DNA of 64,000 nucleotides from the NCBI RefSeq assembly GCF_014855495.1, contig NZ_JACYFJ010000004.1:248001-312000 (forward strand), read 5' to 3'. The notes beneath the pieces were generated by a model. That model saw only the letters and a list, made by a program, of their open reading frames with translations, was not told the DNA's origin and made no database searches. Made by a program: the position numbers and the translations under genes. Source of the stretch: Euzebyella saccharophila (GTDB taxonomy: Bacteria > Bacteroidota > Bacteroidia > Flavobacteriales > Flavobacteriaceae). Below, in pieces: positions 1-7,925 of this stretch (the first letter of the stretch is position 1; each line of letters opens with the position of its first letter).

Positions 1-1533
1 AGCTCACGTGGACACTTACAAGAATCTGAAAATGGACTTCTCACTTTTCCGTTTACCATCAGAAATCAAATGACCGCTGCGTTATCTACGATTGAAGCTG
101 CTACGGAACTACGGCCCAAAATTTTACGCTACCAACAGCAGTTTTTTAAGGAAGTAGGGCTTGAATCGGTCATTGGGCGATCTAGGGCCATCGTATTTGG
201 TGATAGCAAGGATGCAGCTAAAACCCAACACTTGGCAGAAATTCTCCATAGGCATAAAATAAAATTCCATCATATAAAAAATGATTTTAGATACAATGGA
301 ATGGATTTTAAAAAGGGTGCGAGTTTTATGGTACCATACAGCCAAAAGAACCACAGGCTCATAAAGGCCATGTTCGAAAAACGAACCTCATTTACAGACA
401 GTATTTTCTATGACATTTCTGCATGGACTTTTCCTTTAGCGTTTAATATGGATTATGCCGATATACGTTCGCTTCAAAATATGGGTGATGAAGTAAAAGA
501 GCTTGCCGAACCTAAGGGCAATTTAACCGGTAATGGAGGTTACGCCTATCTTTTTGAATGGAACGAGTATTATACACCCAAGGCTCTAGATCAAATTTTA
601 AAAAAAGGTATTAGAGCCAAGGTGGCCAAGAAAAGATTTAGTCTGGAAAACAAGAATTATGGTTACGGAACTATAATGGTCCCCATGCAGAACCAAAACC
701 TTCCAACGGAAAAAATAAAGGATATTTTGTCCAAAATAGCACAAGACTGTGGCATTGAAATAACAGCTGTGGCAACCGGTCTCACCAATGGAATTGATCT
801 TGGCAGCAATGATTTTGAACACATTAAAAGACAGAGAGTAGGCATCTTAACCGGTAATGGGGTACGCTCCTATGATGCGGGAGAAATTTGGCATTTGTTA
901 GATACGCGGTACCAGATGAAACTAAGCAAACTGGATGTGGCCTATTTTAGCCGCATAGATTTGAACAGATATACAGATATCATTGTTCCAAGCATAGCAA
1001 GTAACGCCCTGGGAAACAGCAACATTAAAAAGCTAAAGGATTGGGTACAGGATGGCGGCACTTTAATCACCTATCGCTCCGCTGTTGAGTTTTTTGCTTC
1101 CAAAAAATTTATAGATCTCCAGTTTAAAAAAGACACCCTAATTGCCAAAAATATATCCTTTGAACAAAAACAAAATTTTACCGGAGCACAAGTAACTGGC
1201 GGCGCCATATTTGAAGCTGAATTAGACCTTTCGCACCCCATTGCCTTCGGTTATAAAAATAATACCTTACCACTTTTTAGAAATACCAATATTTATATTG
1301 CACCAGACAAGAATAGCTACAACAATCCTATAAAATATACAGGAGATCCGTTACTTAGCGGTTATATTTCTGAGGAGAATTTGGAGATGATTAAAAACAG
1401 TGTTCCCTTTCAGGTACAACGTTTGGGTAAAGGTCGTGTAATTGCATTTACGGATAATACCAATTTTAGGGCATTCTGGTACGGTACCAATAAATTGCTG
1501 ATGAACGCTATATTTTTTGGTAACCTAATGTAA
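1..1533 (+). CDS. M14 family zinc carboxypeptidase, C-terminal part (5' truncated)
   Basis: The frame is open from the first base of the window, so the gene begins upstream and the ATG at 70 is internal. About 510 codons are present. The piece beginning RGHLQESENG and ending with a NFRAFWYGTNKL motif matches my memory of the large (about 830-residue) M14-type metallocarboxypeptidases of Bacteroidetes. In these the zinc-binding catalytic domain comes first (here outside the window) and a Rossmann-like, glutamine-amidotransferase-type domain follows (QRVGILTGNG, then DIIVPS and GGTLITY). Such proteins are normally secreted and process peptides; the signal peptide would lie upstream. It converges with the acyltransferase gene, with a two-base gap between the stop codons. 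Family is fairly sure; substrate is unknown. Confidence 0.7.
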   Translation, partial: SSRGHLQESENGLLTFPFTIRNQMTAALSTIEAATELRPKILRYQQQFFKEVGLESVIGRSRAIVFGDSKDAAKTQHLAEILHRHKIKFHHIKNDFRYNGMDFKKGASFMVPYSQKNHRLIKAMFEKRTSFTDSIFYDISAWTFPLAFNMDYADIRSLQNMGDEVKELAEPKGNLTGNGGYAYLFEWNEYYTPKALDQILKKGIRAKVAKKRFSLENKNYGYGTIMVPMQNQNLPTEKIKDILSKIAQDCGIEITAVATGLTNGIDLGSNDFEHIKRQRVGILTGNGVRSYDAGEIWHLLDTRYQMKLSKLDVAYFSRIDLNRYTDIIVPSIASNALGNSNIKKLKDWVQDGGTLITYRSAVEFFASKKFIDLQFKKDTLIAKNISFEQKQNFTGAQVTGGAIFEAELDLSHPIAFGYKNNTLPLFRNTNIYIAPDKNSYNNPIKYTGDPLLSGYISEENLEMIKNSVPFQVQRLGKGRVIAFTDNTNFRAFWYGTNKLLMNAIFFGNLM

Positions 1534-1535
1534 TC

Positions 1536-2573
1536 TTAAGGCCCCCCTTTCACATAAGCCCAATTAAAAAGTACATGAAAGAAAACTAAAATAATCGCTA
1601 CACCAAAACCAAAACCTGCGGTAAAAAGCGATAAAAAAAGTATATAACAAATTGGATACACCACCATAGCGTATGCGAACCTGAGAGTGGACAGAAACTC
1701 AGGCTCCCAAACTTTGGGTTTCATCCATAATCTCCACGGCACTAAAGCGGCTACATTACAAAGCTGAAAAACAGATTTAAAAATGACAGGTTTGGAATTC
1801 TTACCAGATTCCCGCTTTGTTTTGCTTTCAGACGATTTAATGAATTTATTACTTTCCATGGGGTTCAAAAAGTTGACATTCTTTTCTTCCATTATTTGTA
1901 TGATGGCCTCGTAATTTGGTTCATCTTCAATATGGGTAGTCAACTGCTTCAACTGTTCCTTCACTTGCTTCTTAGTATTTTGAACGGATGTAAAAACATC
2001 ATGTGGGTCATACAATTGGGAACTCACAATGGGTTTTCCGTAATAAACAGCCACTTTATCGGGAAAACCCGTACTCTTTAGGTAGTTTAGTCCAACGGGG
2101 ATCATCAAAATTTCATTTGACGGGCTCTGCTTTAATGAATGGAATACGATCCTCGTAAAACCTTTGCTTAAGTTGCGCACCCTTCGTCTTAGATTGTGAT
2201 TAGCTTCAGGAAAAAGAACAATAGCCTCCTCATTTTCAAAAAGTTCCGTACACTTTTTAAAAACTGCCTCATTGTTCTTCAATTGGTTTCGCCCATCCCG
2301 CATTCTGTATATCGGAATCATTTGTAGAAAAGCAAAAAATCTCCTTAACACTTGTTTATTAAAAACATCGGAACGAGTCAAAAAGTAAGGTTTCCTATGG
2401 CAATCTGTAACAATCAAAAGAACATCTATCAAGGCCTTTTGGTGATTTGGTAAAAAAAGAACCGCCCCCGTTTTGGGAACATTTTCCAATCCATGAACTT
2501 CTATCCTTCCAAAATACAGATGAAGGGCAGCTTTCACATAAATTTTAAGGAGCCAATAGAAGAAGTTTTTCAA
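1536..2573 (-). CDS. Lysophospholipid (1-acylglycerol-phosphate) acyltransferase family protein
   Basis: A 345-residue PlsC-type acyltransferase. Motif I is NHQKALID (His44, Asp50), an H-x5-D spacing that I associate with the Bacteroidetes subfamily rather than the usual H-x4-D. FPEANH at 121-126 is motif III (usually FPEGTR), and IPVGLNY is motif IV. The C-terminal 70 residues hold one or two membrane segments, so it is probably bound to the inner membrane and transfers acyl chains to lysophospholipid or glycerol phosphate. The start is TTG, overlapping the TGA stop of the upstream transporter gene by four bases (TTGA), which implies translational coupling. It is the last gene of a csaA-transporter-acyltransferase operon. 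Confidence 0.85.
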   Translation of the reverse strand: MKNFFYWLLKIYVKAALHLYFGRIEVHGLENVPKTGAVLFLPNHQKALIDVLLIVTDCHRKPYFLTRSDVFNKQVLRRFFAFLQMIPIYRMRDGRNQLKNNEAVFKKCTELFENEEAIVLFPEANHNLRRRVRNLSKGFTRIVFHSLKQSPSNEILMIPVGLNYLKSTGFPDKVAVYYGKPIVSSQLYDPHDVFTSVQNTKKQVKEQLKQLTTHIEDEPNYEAIIQIMEEKNVNFLNPMESNKFIKSSESKTKRESGKNSKPVIFKSVFQLCNVAALVPWRLWMKPKVWEPEFLSTLRFAYAMVVYPICYILFLSLFTAGFGFGVAIILVFFHVLFNWAYVKGGP

Positions 2574-3490
2574 ACCAGTTTTTCTGTATTTATAGCCCTA
2601 TAATTCCAAAATGCAGCCAACAGCAATCCAGAAACTAAATGCCATATACCCCAAAAGGCCGCCAGAATAGCCATACCACCAAGTCCGTCAAAGAATGAAA
2701 AAATAAGAAGCAAGCCCAATCCCGAATTCTGTATCCCCGTTTCAACGGTAATGGAGCGTACGTCCCTGGAAGGCAATTTAAACAATTTAGCTATTGAAAA
2801 ACCTGTAGAAAATGCAACAAGATTATGTAATACCACCAACCAGAATACATAAAATACGTACTCCATAAAAATCTCTTTATTATTGTAGAGAGCAAGAAAA
2901 ATCAATAGTACAAAGAACAATAAAGAAGCCATTTTTAAAACCTTTCCAATTCTTCGTGCTATGTTTGGGCTAAAATGGTTGATTAACAATCCCAGAATTA
3001 ACGGGAGTCCCAATAACAAGGCTACCAACTGCACCATTTTCCATGGGGAAATGGCAACATTCTTGAGTATTGTATGAGTAGGAGCGTACATCCCTGCCCA
3101 AAATTGAAGGTTCAATGGCGTCATTATCACCGCCAACAAAGTTGCCATAGCCGTTAGACCAATGGATAAGGCCGTATTGCCGCCTGCTAAATGGGTAATG
3201 AAATTGGAAACATTTCCGCCAGGACATGCTGCCACCATGAACATCCCCATAGCTATGCTCGGTAAGGGGTCTATAAAATATACCAACAAAAACGTAATAA
3301 AGGGCAGTACCAAAAATTGACTAACCACCCCAACAACTATAGATTTTGGATGATTGGCAACCCTTTTAAAATCTGACATTGAGATTTCCAAGGCAATGCC
3401 AAACATAACAAAGGCCAATGCAATGTTAAGTACCCACTGAGAACGGGCATCGAAATTAAGAAGAACGTTATCTATCAGGTTTTCATTCAA
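2570..3490 (-). CDS. Bile acid:sodium symporter family (BASS) transporter
   Basis: A 306-residue protein with about nine to ten hydrophobic segments. It has the BASS-family features LAFVMFGIALEI near the N-terminus, a glycine-rich CPGGNVSNF motif, and a late segment with ETGIQNSGLGL. Family members are Na+-coupled carriers for bile acids, pantoate, keto acids or other organic anions; nothing here fixes the substrate, and a marine bacterium need not use bile acids. The only sensible start is a TTG at 3490, four bases after the csaA stop; the nearby ATG at 3486 is out of frame and closes after three codons. It is tightly packed between csaA and the acyltransferase, so all three are probably co-transcribed. 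Confidence 0.85.
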   Translation of the reverse strand: MNENLIDNVLLNFDARSQWVLNIALAFVMFGIALEISMSDFKRVANHPKSIVVGVVSQFLVLPFITFLLVYFIDPLPSIAMGMFMVAACPGGNVSNFITHLAGGNTALSIGLTAMATLLAVIMTPLNLQFWAGMYAPTHTILKNVAISPWKMVQLVALLLGLPLILGLLINHFSPNIARRIGKVLKMASLLFFVLLIFLALYNNKEIFMEYVFYVFWLVVLHNLVAFSTGFSIAKLFKLPSRDVRSITVETGIQNSGLGLLLIFSFFDGLGGMAILAAFWGIWHLVSGLLLAAFWNYRAINTEKLV

Positions 3491-3494
3491 AGAA

Positions 3495-3833
3495 TCAAGA
3501 TATTTTAAGGCCGTTAATTACCTTGCCGGTAGGTTGTAGCAAGGTTACTTCCTTTTCATTCACTGCTCCCAAGATAAGACATTCACTCATAAAATTGGCT
3601 ATCTGTTTTTTAGGGAAATTGACCACAGCTATGACCTGTAACCCTACCAAATCCTCTTTTTTATATTTTAGGGTAATTTGTGCCGATGTCTTTTTTACTC
3701 CTATCTCCTCCCCAAAATCAATATGGACCTGATAGGCCGGGTTTCTTGCTTCGGGAAAATCATTTACTTCTATTACCGTACCTACCCGCATATCAATTTT
3801 GGCAAAATCACTCCAAGAAATATGTTCCTTCAT
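3495..3833 (-). CDS. csaA: CsaA-like tRNA-binding domain protein
   Basis: A 112-residue stand-alone OB-fold tRNA-binding domain of the CsaA/YtpR type. The start at 3833 (MKEHISWSDF) gives the usual CsaA length of about 110; a longer reading adds ten unlikely residues. The motif DMRVGTVIEV followed by KKTSAQIT and VVNFPKKQIANFMSECLILG is typical. CsaA was described as a secretion-related chaperone and as a tRNA-binding protein; its main role is unsettled. It is the first gene of the operon with the BASS transporter and acyltransferase and is divergent from the thioredoxin-family gene. Confidence 0.85.
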   Translation of the reverse strand: MKEHISWSDFAKIDMRVGTVIEVNDFPEARNPAYQVHIDFGEEIGVKKTSAQITLKYKKEDLVGLQVIAVVNFPKKQIANFMSECLILGAVNEKEVTLLQPTGKVINGLKIS

Positions 3834-3891
3834 AAATAGTAAAGAATTTAAAATAGCCGTCAATATAGCAAAGGTTGGGCAATTAACTTTT

Positions 3892-3899
3892 TAACTTTG
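3892..3899 (+). promoter_or_regulatory. Bacteroidetes -7 element for the thioredoxin-family gene
   Basis: TAACTTTG fits TAnnTTTG. A TTG lies 14 bases upstream, a little closer than usual. The predicted transcription start near 3905 leaves a leader of about 14 bases before the ATG at 3919. Confidence 0.45.
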
Positions 3900-3918
3900 C
3901 GGATAAATACGTGAGAAA

Positions 3919-4473
3919 ATGGCTAGAACACCAAGTAATATGCTTCCTTTAGGCACCTCAGCACCAAAATTTAGTCTATTGGATACTGTAAGTAATCAAC
4001 AACTTCACCTTGATGACTTAAAAGGCGATAAAGGAACGGTTATCATGTTTATTTGTAATCACTGTCCTTTTGTAAAGCATGTTAATAAAGCTATAGCGCA
4101 ATTAGGTAAGACCTATCAAAAGCAAGGTATTTCTTTTGTGGCTATATCAAGCAACGATGTGGAAAACTACCCTCAAGATGCGCCACACCTCATGAAACTA
4201 ACCGCTGAGGAAGAAGACTACACCTTTCCCTATTTATACGATGAAGACCAAACAGCTGCCAAAGCATACGATGCCGCCTGTACTCCAGATTTCTATCTTT
4301 TTGATGACAACTTAAATTTAGTTTATAGGGGCCAACTGGATGATTCCAGACCTGGTAACGAGTTACCGGTTACAGGAAAAGATTTGGAAGATGCTATACT
4401 AGCTGTTTTAAACGATAAATTGGTTTCTGAAATACAGAAACCGAGTATAGGATGTAACATCAAATGGAAATAG
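3919..4473 (+). CDS. Thioredoxin-family (AhpC/TSA-like) protein with CNHCPF motif
   Basis: A 184-residue soluble protein of the AhpC/TSA-TlpA-like fold with no signal peptide, so cytoplasmic. The redox motif is C46-N-H-C49 followed by PFVKHV, typical of a widespread thioredoxin family protein. FVAISSNDVENYPQDAP and the cis-proline region TPDFYLFD also fit the fold. The physiological partner is unknown; a role in thiol/peroxide redox balance is likely, as a 1-Cys peroxiredoxin gene lies 660 bases further on. It has its own promoter-like site and ends eight bases before the convergent DinB/YfiT gene. Confidence 0.85.
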   Translation: MARTPSNMLPLGTSAPKFSLLDTVSNQQLHLDDLKGDKGTVIMFICNHCPFVKHVNKAIAQLGKTYQKQGISFVAISSNDVENYPQDAPHLMKLTAEEEDYTFPYLYDEDQTAAKAYDAACTPDFYLFDDNLNLVYRGQLDDSRPGNELPVTGKDLEDAILAVLNDKLVSEIQKPSIGCNIKWK

Positions 4474-4480
4474 GATTGAT

Positions 4481-5026
4481 TTAGAGCCAACCTTCTCTTT
4501 TGAGTAAATTTTCTATCTGCGTATAATGGTGTTGGCCGTGCCAAGCATATCTTCCCACATTTTCATCCAAACTGGTTTCTACACGGCCTTCTGGATGAAT
4601 GAAGATTCTTTTTAAAGATTCGCGTGACAAACCTCTGAGAAGGTAGACCAACTTTGCGTGAACGGCACTTAAATGAGTAAGGGAAAGTTCTATGGGAGCC
4701 GTTTTTGCATCAAAAAGTTTGGACCATTCTTTTTCATCATACGCCTTAATGACCGGACTGTTTTCGGTTAGGGCCCATTTGAACCTCAAATAACTGTTAT
4801 GGTGGCTATCGGCTATATGGTGAACTGTCTGCCTTACGGTCCATCCTCCAGGCCTATACGGAGTTTCAAGTTGGGATTCAGACAATCCTTCAACCAAAAT
4901 TTTCAGCCTATTGGGAATTTTTTCCAAAATGATTATCCACTCGTTTAAAATATCATCAGTGATTACTTCCGGTACCTCAAAGGTTCCTATGGGGTATTTC
5001 AGTTGATATAGTTCATGTTCTTCCAT
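4481..5026 (-). CDS. YfiT/BstA-like DinB-superfamily putative metal-dependent hydrolase or bacillithiol transferase
   Basis: A 181-residue four-helix DinB-superfamily protein. A metal site is visible as the first-helix histidines in TVHHIADSHH (about residues 68-76) and a C-terminal HxxxH (His163, His167, in YAWHGQHHY). The opening LKYPIGTFEVPE and RPGGWTVRQ are typical of the YfiT/BstA branch, whose members transfer low-molecular-weight thiols such as bacillithiol to electrophiles. Some Bacteroidetes are reported to make bacillithiol-type thiols, but no biosynthesis gene lies in this window, so the substrate is inferred. Monocistronic, convergent with the thioredoxin gene and divergent from peroxiredoxin. 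Confidence 0.8.
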   Translation of the reverse strand: MEEHELYQLKYPIGTFEVPEVITDDILNEWIIILEKIPNRLKILVEGLSESQLETPYRPGGWTVRQTVHHIADSHHNSYLRFKWALTENSPVIKAYDEKEWSKLFDAKTAPIELSLTHLSAVHAKLVYLLRGLSRESLKRIFIHPEGRVETSLDENVGRYAWHGQHHYTQIENLLKREGWL

Positions 5027-5137
5027 AAACTAAAAGTAACAAACTTTAATACATTTTTAACCATAAAAGAATGTCTAAAGACCTTTAATCTACTAATTTT
5101 ATAGGAATTTAATTTTAACCCAGTAAATACTATATAA

Positions 5138-5776
5138 ATGGCAACAATAAGATTGGGCGATAAGGCCCCAGACTTTACCGCAGATAGTTCTGTAGGTACC
5201 ATAAATCTTTACGATTATTTAGGCGACGGTTGGGGAATTTTATTTTCCCACCCTGCAGATTTTACCCCGGTTTGTACCACGGAATTAGGGACGGCCGCTA
5301 AATTTAAGGATGAATTTGATAAGCGAAACGTTAAGATGTTGGCCCTGAGTGTAGATGGAGCCAGCTCCCATAATGAATGGATCAAGGATATTAATGAAGT
5401 ACAGAACACTACTGTTAACTTTCCCATTATTGCAGATGAGGACAAGAAAGTATCTGACTTGTATGATATGATCCATCCCAACGCCGATAATAATTTAACG
5501 GTTCGTTCTGTTTTTATCATCGCTCCGGATAAAACGGTGAAACTCATCATCACTTATCCGGCTTCCACAGGCCGAAATTTCTATGAATTGCTAAGGGTCA
5601 TCGATTCCTTACAATTAACAGCATATCACAAAGTAGCTACGCCTGCCAATTGGAAACAGGGAGAAAGTGTGGTAGTTAGCCCAGCAATTTCTACCGAGGA
5701 CGCCAAAGAGATGTTTAAAAAAGGAGTAGAGGAAGTAAAGCCATACTTACGTATGACTCCGGACCCTACCGCTTAA
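5138..5776 (+). CDS. 1-Cys peroxiredoxin (Prx6-like)
   Basis: A 212-residue peroxiredoxin that reduces H2O2 and organic peroxides. The peroxidatic cysteine is Cys46 in TPVCTTELG, and no second cysteine is visible, which places it in the 1-Cys/Prx6 group; the C-terminal dimerisation domain (FELLRVID onward) is also of that type. Cytoplasmic. It is followed by a strong terminator and is therefore probably a single-gene transcript. No OxyR-type gene is nearby. Confidence 0.92.
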   Translation: MATIRLGDKAPDFTADSSVGTINLYDYLGDGWGILFSHPADFTPVCTTELGTAAKFKDEFDKRNVKMLALSVDGASSHNEWIKDINEVQNTTVNFPIIADEDKKVSDLYDMIHPNADNNLTVRSVFIIAPDKTVKLIITYPASTGRNFYELLRVIDSLQLTAYHKVATPANWKQGESVVVSPAISTEDAKEMFKKGVEEVKPYLRMTPDPTA

Positions 5777-5797
5777 AACCGGATATTCTTAAACAAG

Positions 5798-5828
5798 AAA
5801 CCTCATAACAGTGTTATGAGGTTTTTTA
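5798..5828 (+). terminator. Rho-independent terminator of the peroxiredoxin gene
   Basis: A perfect ten-base stem (CCTCATAACA / TGTTATGAGG, 5801-5821) with a one-base loop as written, extended by A/T pairs and followed by a T-run. Confidence 0.9.
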
Positions 5829-5926
5829 TTTTAAAATTCATAAAACGCACCAGGTTTGACTGGCTGACCCAAAATATTTGTACACTTAAAATCTTTCTTC
5901 ATAACTTGTAATTAGATAAGTCGTGA

Positions 5927-6772
5927 ATGAAAATTTTTAAAACATTTCTTTTTGCTATTTCCTTCATGTCCTTACTTATGGGATGTGTAAATCTGGGCCA
6001 CGTCACCAATTTTTCCAAAACATCAATAGAGGCCCTGCAAACCTACGGAAACCTATCTCAAAGCTTCACCTCTGTTTGCACTCAAGATTGTGAACTTAAA
6101 CATATTTCCAATTACAATGTATACAAAACCAAATGCGAATGTGGCGGTAACGTAAAAGCGGATAGTATTACCAATGCAATTTATAGGGCTACGGTAGAAT
6201 ACCTGCATGGTTTAATGGCAGTTAGTGACAAAACCTCCGCAAAATTTGAAACAGCAGATCTTACCAATACATTGGCTACAGGTAATTACGGTCCAATTAA
6301 ATTAAACTCAGAAGATGTTGCTTCCTATTCAAAGCTAACCTCACTTATTTTAAGAGCCTATAGCGGAATCCGGTCAAGGAAAAAAATAAATAGTTACGTG
6401 ACGGAGGGGCATGAGCCTTTTCAGCATTTATTATACTTTTTAGAATTCAATCTATCTCAAAATCTTAACGGAAAACTGGAAGTACAAAAAAAGAGTATTC
6501 AAAATTTTTATTTTGATTTCGTTCATGACACCCATCTTTCTTCTTATGAGCGCACCAAATTTGCAGAGGATTACTTTGAAAAAAAAGCAACCATAGAAAG
6601 ACATCAAAACGAATTGAAGCTTTTTGGCGATTTAGTGAATGAGGTAAAAGAAGGTCACAAACTACTTTTGCAAAATCTAGATCAGTTAACTGATGAGGAA
6701 GTTAAGAACAATTTGGCCAAAACGGCTCAAAAACTCGCTTTGGGAGCAAGAATTATTTCTCAGTTAAAGTAA
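5927..6772 (+). CDS. Unrecognised lipoprotein with four-cysteine motif
   Basis: A 281-residue protein with a lipoprotein signal (hydrophobic stretch then LLMGC, Cys20). I do not recognise the family. After the signal there is a small cysteine cluster of the form C-x3-C ... C-x-C within residues 57-85, then a mostly helical, charged region (KKATIERHQNELKLF and EEVKNNLAKTAQKL) that could form a bundle or coiled coil. It probably sits in the envelope anchored by lipid. The next gene begins five bases after its stop, so the two form a transcriptional pair. No homologous partner is visible elsewhere in the window. Confidence 0.7.
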   Translation: MKIFKTFLFAISFMSLLMGCVNLGHVTNFSKTSIEALQTYGNLSQSFTSVCTQDCELKHISNYNVYKTKCECGGNVKADSITNAIYRATVEYLHGLMAVSDKTSAKFETADLTNTLATGNYGPIKLNSEDVASYSKLTSLILRAYSGIRSRKKINSYVTEGHEPFQHLLYFLEFNLSQNLNGKLEVQKKSIQNFYFDFVHDTHLSSYERTKFAEDYFEKKATIERHQNELKLFGDLVNEVKEGHKLLLQNLDQLTDEEVKNNLAKTAQKLALGARIISQLK

Positions 6773-6777
6773 GTAGC

Positions 6778-7158
6778 ATGGCAAATTTAACATCTGAACA
6801 AGTAAAGGAATTAGCAGACAATCTTTTGAGAATGACCAATGCCCTTGGCGATTTTAGATATGAAAATTATTCAAAGTTAAACCCTCAAGAAAACAAACGG
6901 TTAAAGGAATTACATAACAACTTATTGGAGCAAACTACCGAACTTTATACAAAATCCGCAGTTTTAGTATTGGATGACGCAGAAGAAAGCCTAAATAAGG
7001 TCAAGGTAATAACCGCAAAGACCCAAGAACTCTATTCCAATCTGGATAATATCCAAAAAGGAATTAACTGGGCTACCAAAATACTAGGAATGGCTTCTGC
7101 TATCTTAAGTTTGAATACGGAATCTATTGCAGCATCCATAAAAAGTATCATCAGTTAA
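6778..7158 (+). CDS. Unrecognised small helical protein paired with the lipoprotein
   Basis: A 126-residue protein without a signal peptide, not assignable to a family. The body is rich in Glu, Lys, Asn and Leu and predicted helical. The last about 35 residues (ATKILGMASAILSL and onward) are apolar and amphipathic and could associate with a membrane or a partner helix. It starts five bases after the lipoprotein stop, so the two products probably act together. With one gene lipid-anchored and the other lacking a signal, they would lie on different sides of the inner membrane unless export is non-classical. Confidence 0.65.
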   Translation: MANLTSEQVKELADNLLRMTNALGDFRYENYSKLNPQENKRLKELHNNLLEQTTELYTKSAVLVLDDAEESLNKVKVITAKTQELYSNLDNIQKGINWATKILGMASAILSLNTESIAASIKSIIS

Positions 7159-7253
7159 GGGGTTTGGTTACCATATTTTTCAGTATATCCATTAAAATTT
7201 GACAACCTCCAAATATAACTAACGAAAAATCACTCATTTAAATTTAATAACAG

Positions 7254-7261
7254 TACATTTG
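7254..7261 (+). promoter_or_regulatory. -7 promoter element of the cold-shock gene
   Basis: TACATTTG fits TAnnTTTG and lies 27 bases upstream of the ATG at 7288. That leaves only about a 20-base leader, unlike the long structured leader of enterobacterial cspA. No clear -33 TTTG is seen. Confidence 0.5.
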
Positions 7262-7287
7262 CGCTTTAATTAATTTAATTTTTTATT

Positions 7288-7482
7288 ATGAGTAAAGGAA
7301 CAGTTAAGTTCTTCAATGATTCAAAGGGTTATGGCTTTATCACTGAAGAAGGTTCAAGCGAAGATCACTTTGTACACATTTCAGGACTTATTGACGAAAT
7401 ACGCGAAGGTGATGTTGTAGAATTTGAGCTACAACAAGGTAGAAAAGGACTGAACGCGGTGAATGTGAAAGTAGTTGACTAA
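7288..7482 (+). CDS. Cold-shock domain protein (CspA family)
   Basis: A 64-residue single cold-shock domain: MSKGTVKFFNDSKGYGFIT contains RNP1 (KGYGFIT) and is followed by RNP2 (DHFVHIS). It binds single-stranded nucleic acid and acts as an RNA chaperone in the cytoplasm. Length is normal for the family. It is monocistronic, with a TAnnTTTG element just upstream and a strong terminator 30 bases downstream. Confidence 0.95.
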   Translation: MSKGTVKFFNDSKGYGFITEEGSSEDHFVHISGLIDEIREGDVVEFELQQGRKGLNAVNVKVVD

Positions 7483-7513
7483 GACGACGCATTAACTCTT
7501 TTTATACAGTATC

Positions 7514-7541
7514 AACCCCAACAATTTGTTGGGGTTTTTTT
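7514..7541 (+). terminator. Rho-independent terminator of the cold-shock gene
   Basis: Stem AACCCCAAC / GTTGGGGTT with a short AATTT loop, followed by a run of T. Confidence 0.92.
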
Positions 7542-7573
7542 ATTCATAATCAACACATTAGTCATATTTTTCA

Positions 7574-7600
7574 TACATTTGTTTGCGTTTTAACGCAACC
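7574..7600 (+). promoter_or_regulatory. Possible promoter and inverted repeat ahead of a microprotein
   Basis: TACATTTG (7574-7581) fits the -7 element and is followed directly by the inverted repeat TTGCGTT-TT-AACGCAA. The transcript would run to the 31-codon reading frame at 7665. Apart from these, the bases from 7542 to 7664 show nothing recognisable. Confidence 0.35.
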
Positions 7601-7664
7601 CCACTCCAATTTGTGCATCTAATAAGCGGATAGCAAAATTTCCCCATCACCTAATTAATGAATT

Positions 7665-7760
7665 ATGACTACTTTTTTCGGTATTCTATTTCTATTGCTT
7701 ATTGTAAACGTTGTATTGTTTCTAGTAAGCTCAGATAGGGCAAAGAAATCCCAGCGATAA
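7665..7760 (+). CDS. Putative 31-residue single-pass membrane microprotein
   Basis: A 31-residue frame starting MTTFFGILFL. Residues 4-22 form one hydrophobic helix, then a short positively charged tail (DRAKKSQR), so the C-terminus would face the cytoplasm. It resembles a second microprotein at 23826 that starts MMTFFTILLI and also has a single N-terminal helix and a Lys-rich tail. The similarity of two unlinked frames and the promoter-like site upstream support it being real. Function unknown. Confidence 0.5.
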   Translation: MTTFFGILFLLLIVNVVLFLVSSDRAKKSQR

Positions 7761-7872
7761 CTTATCTAAGGGGCCCTTACATTTTCAATTAAATTTTATG
7801 ATGCCTTTTGGCACTGGAAAATCTATGTTTTCACCCCAGATTATTTTGGTGAAAATGGTAAAATAGGCCGCA

Positions 7873-7900
7873 TAAAAAAGCCCCGATAACGTCGGGGCTT
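7873..7900 (-). terminator. Terminator of the dual immunophilin gene
   Basis: Stem AAGCCCCGA / TCGGGGCTT with a five-base loop. On the minus strand it is followed by a T-run (A-run at 7874-7879 on the plus strand). It lies 25 bases after the stop codon of the immunophilin gene. Confidence 0.9.
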
Positions 7901-7925
7901 CATTTATATCAAACAGATACTAGTT

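Noticed and set aside
7160-7287. Long thermosensor-type leader of the cold-shock gene
   Set aside because: The TAnnTTTG box 27 bases ahead of the ATG implies a leader of only about 20 bases.
7801-7869. 22-codon frame from 7801
   Set aside because: Short, no hydrophobic or family feature, no promoter; cannot be supported as a gene.
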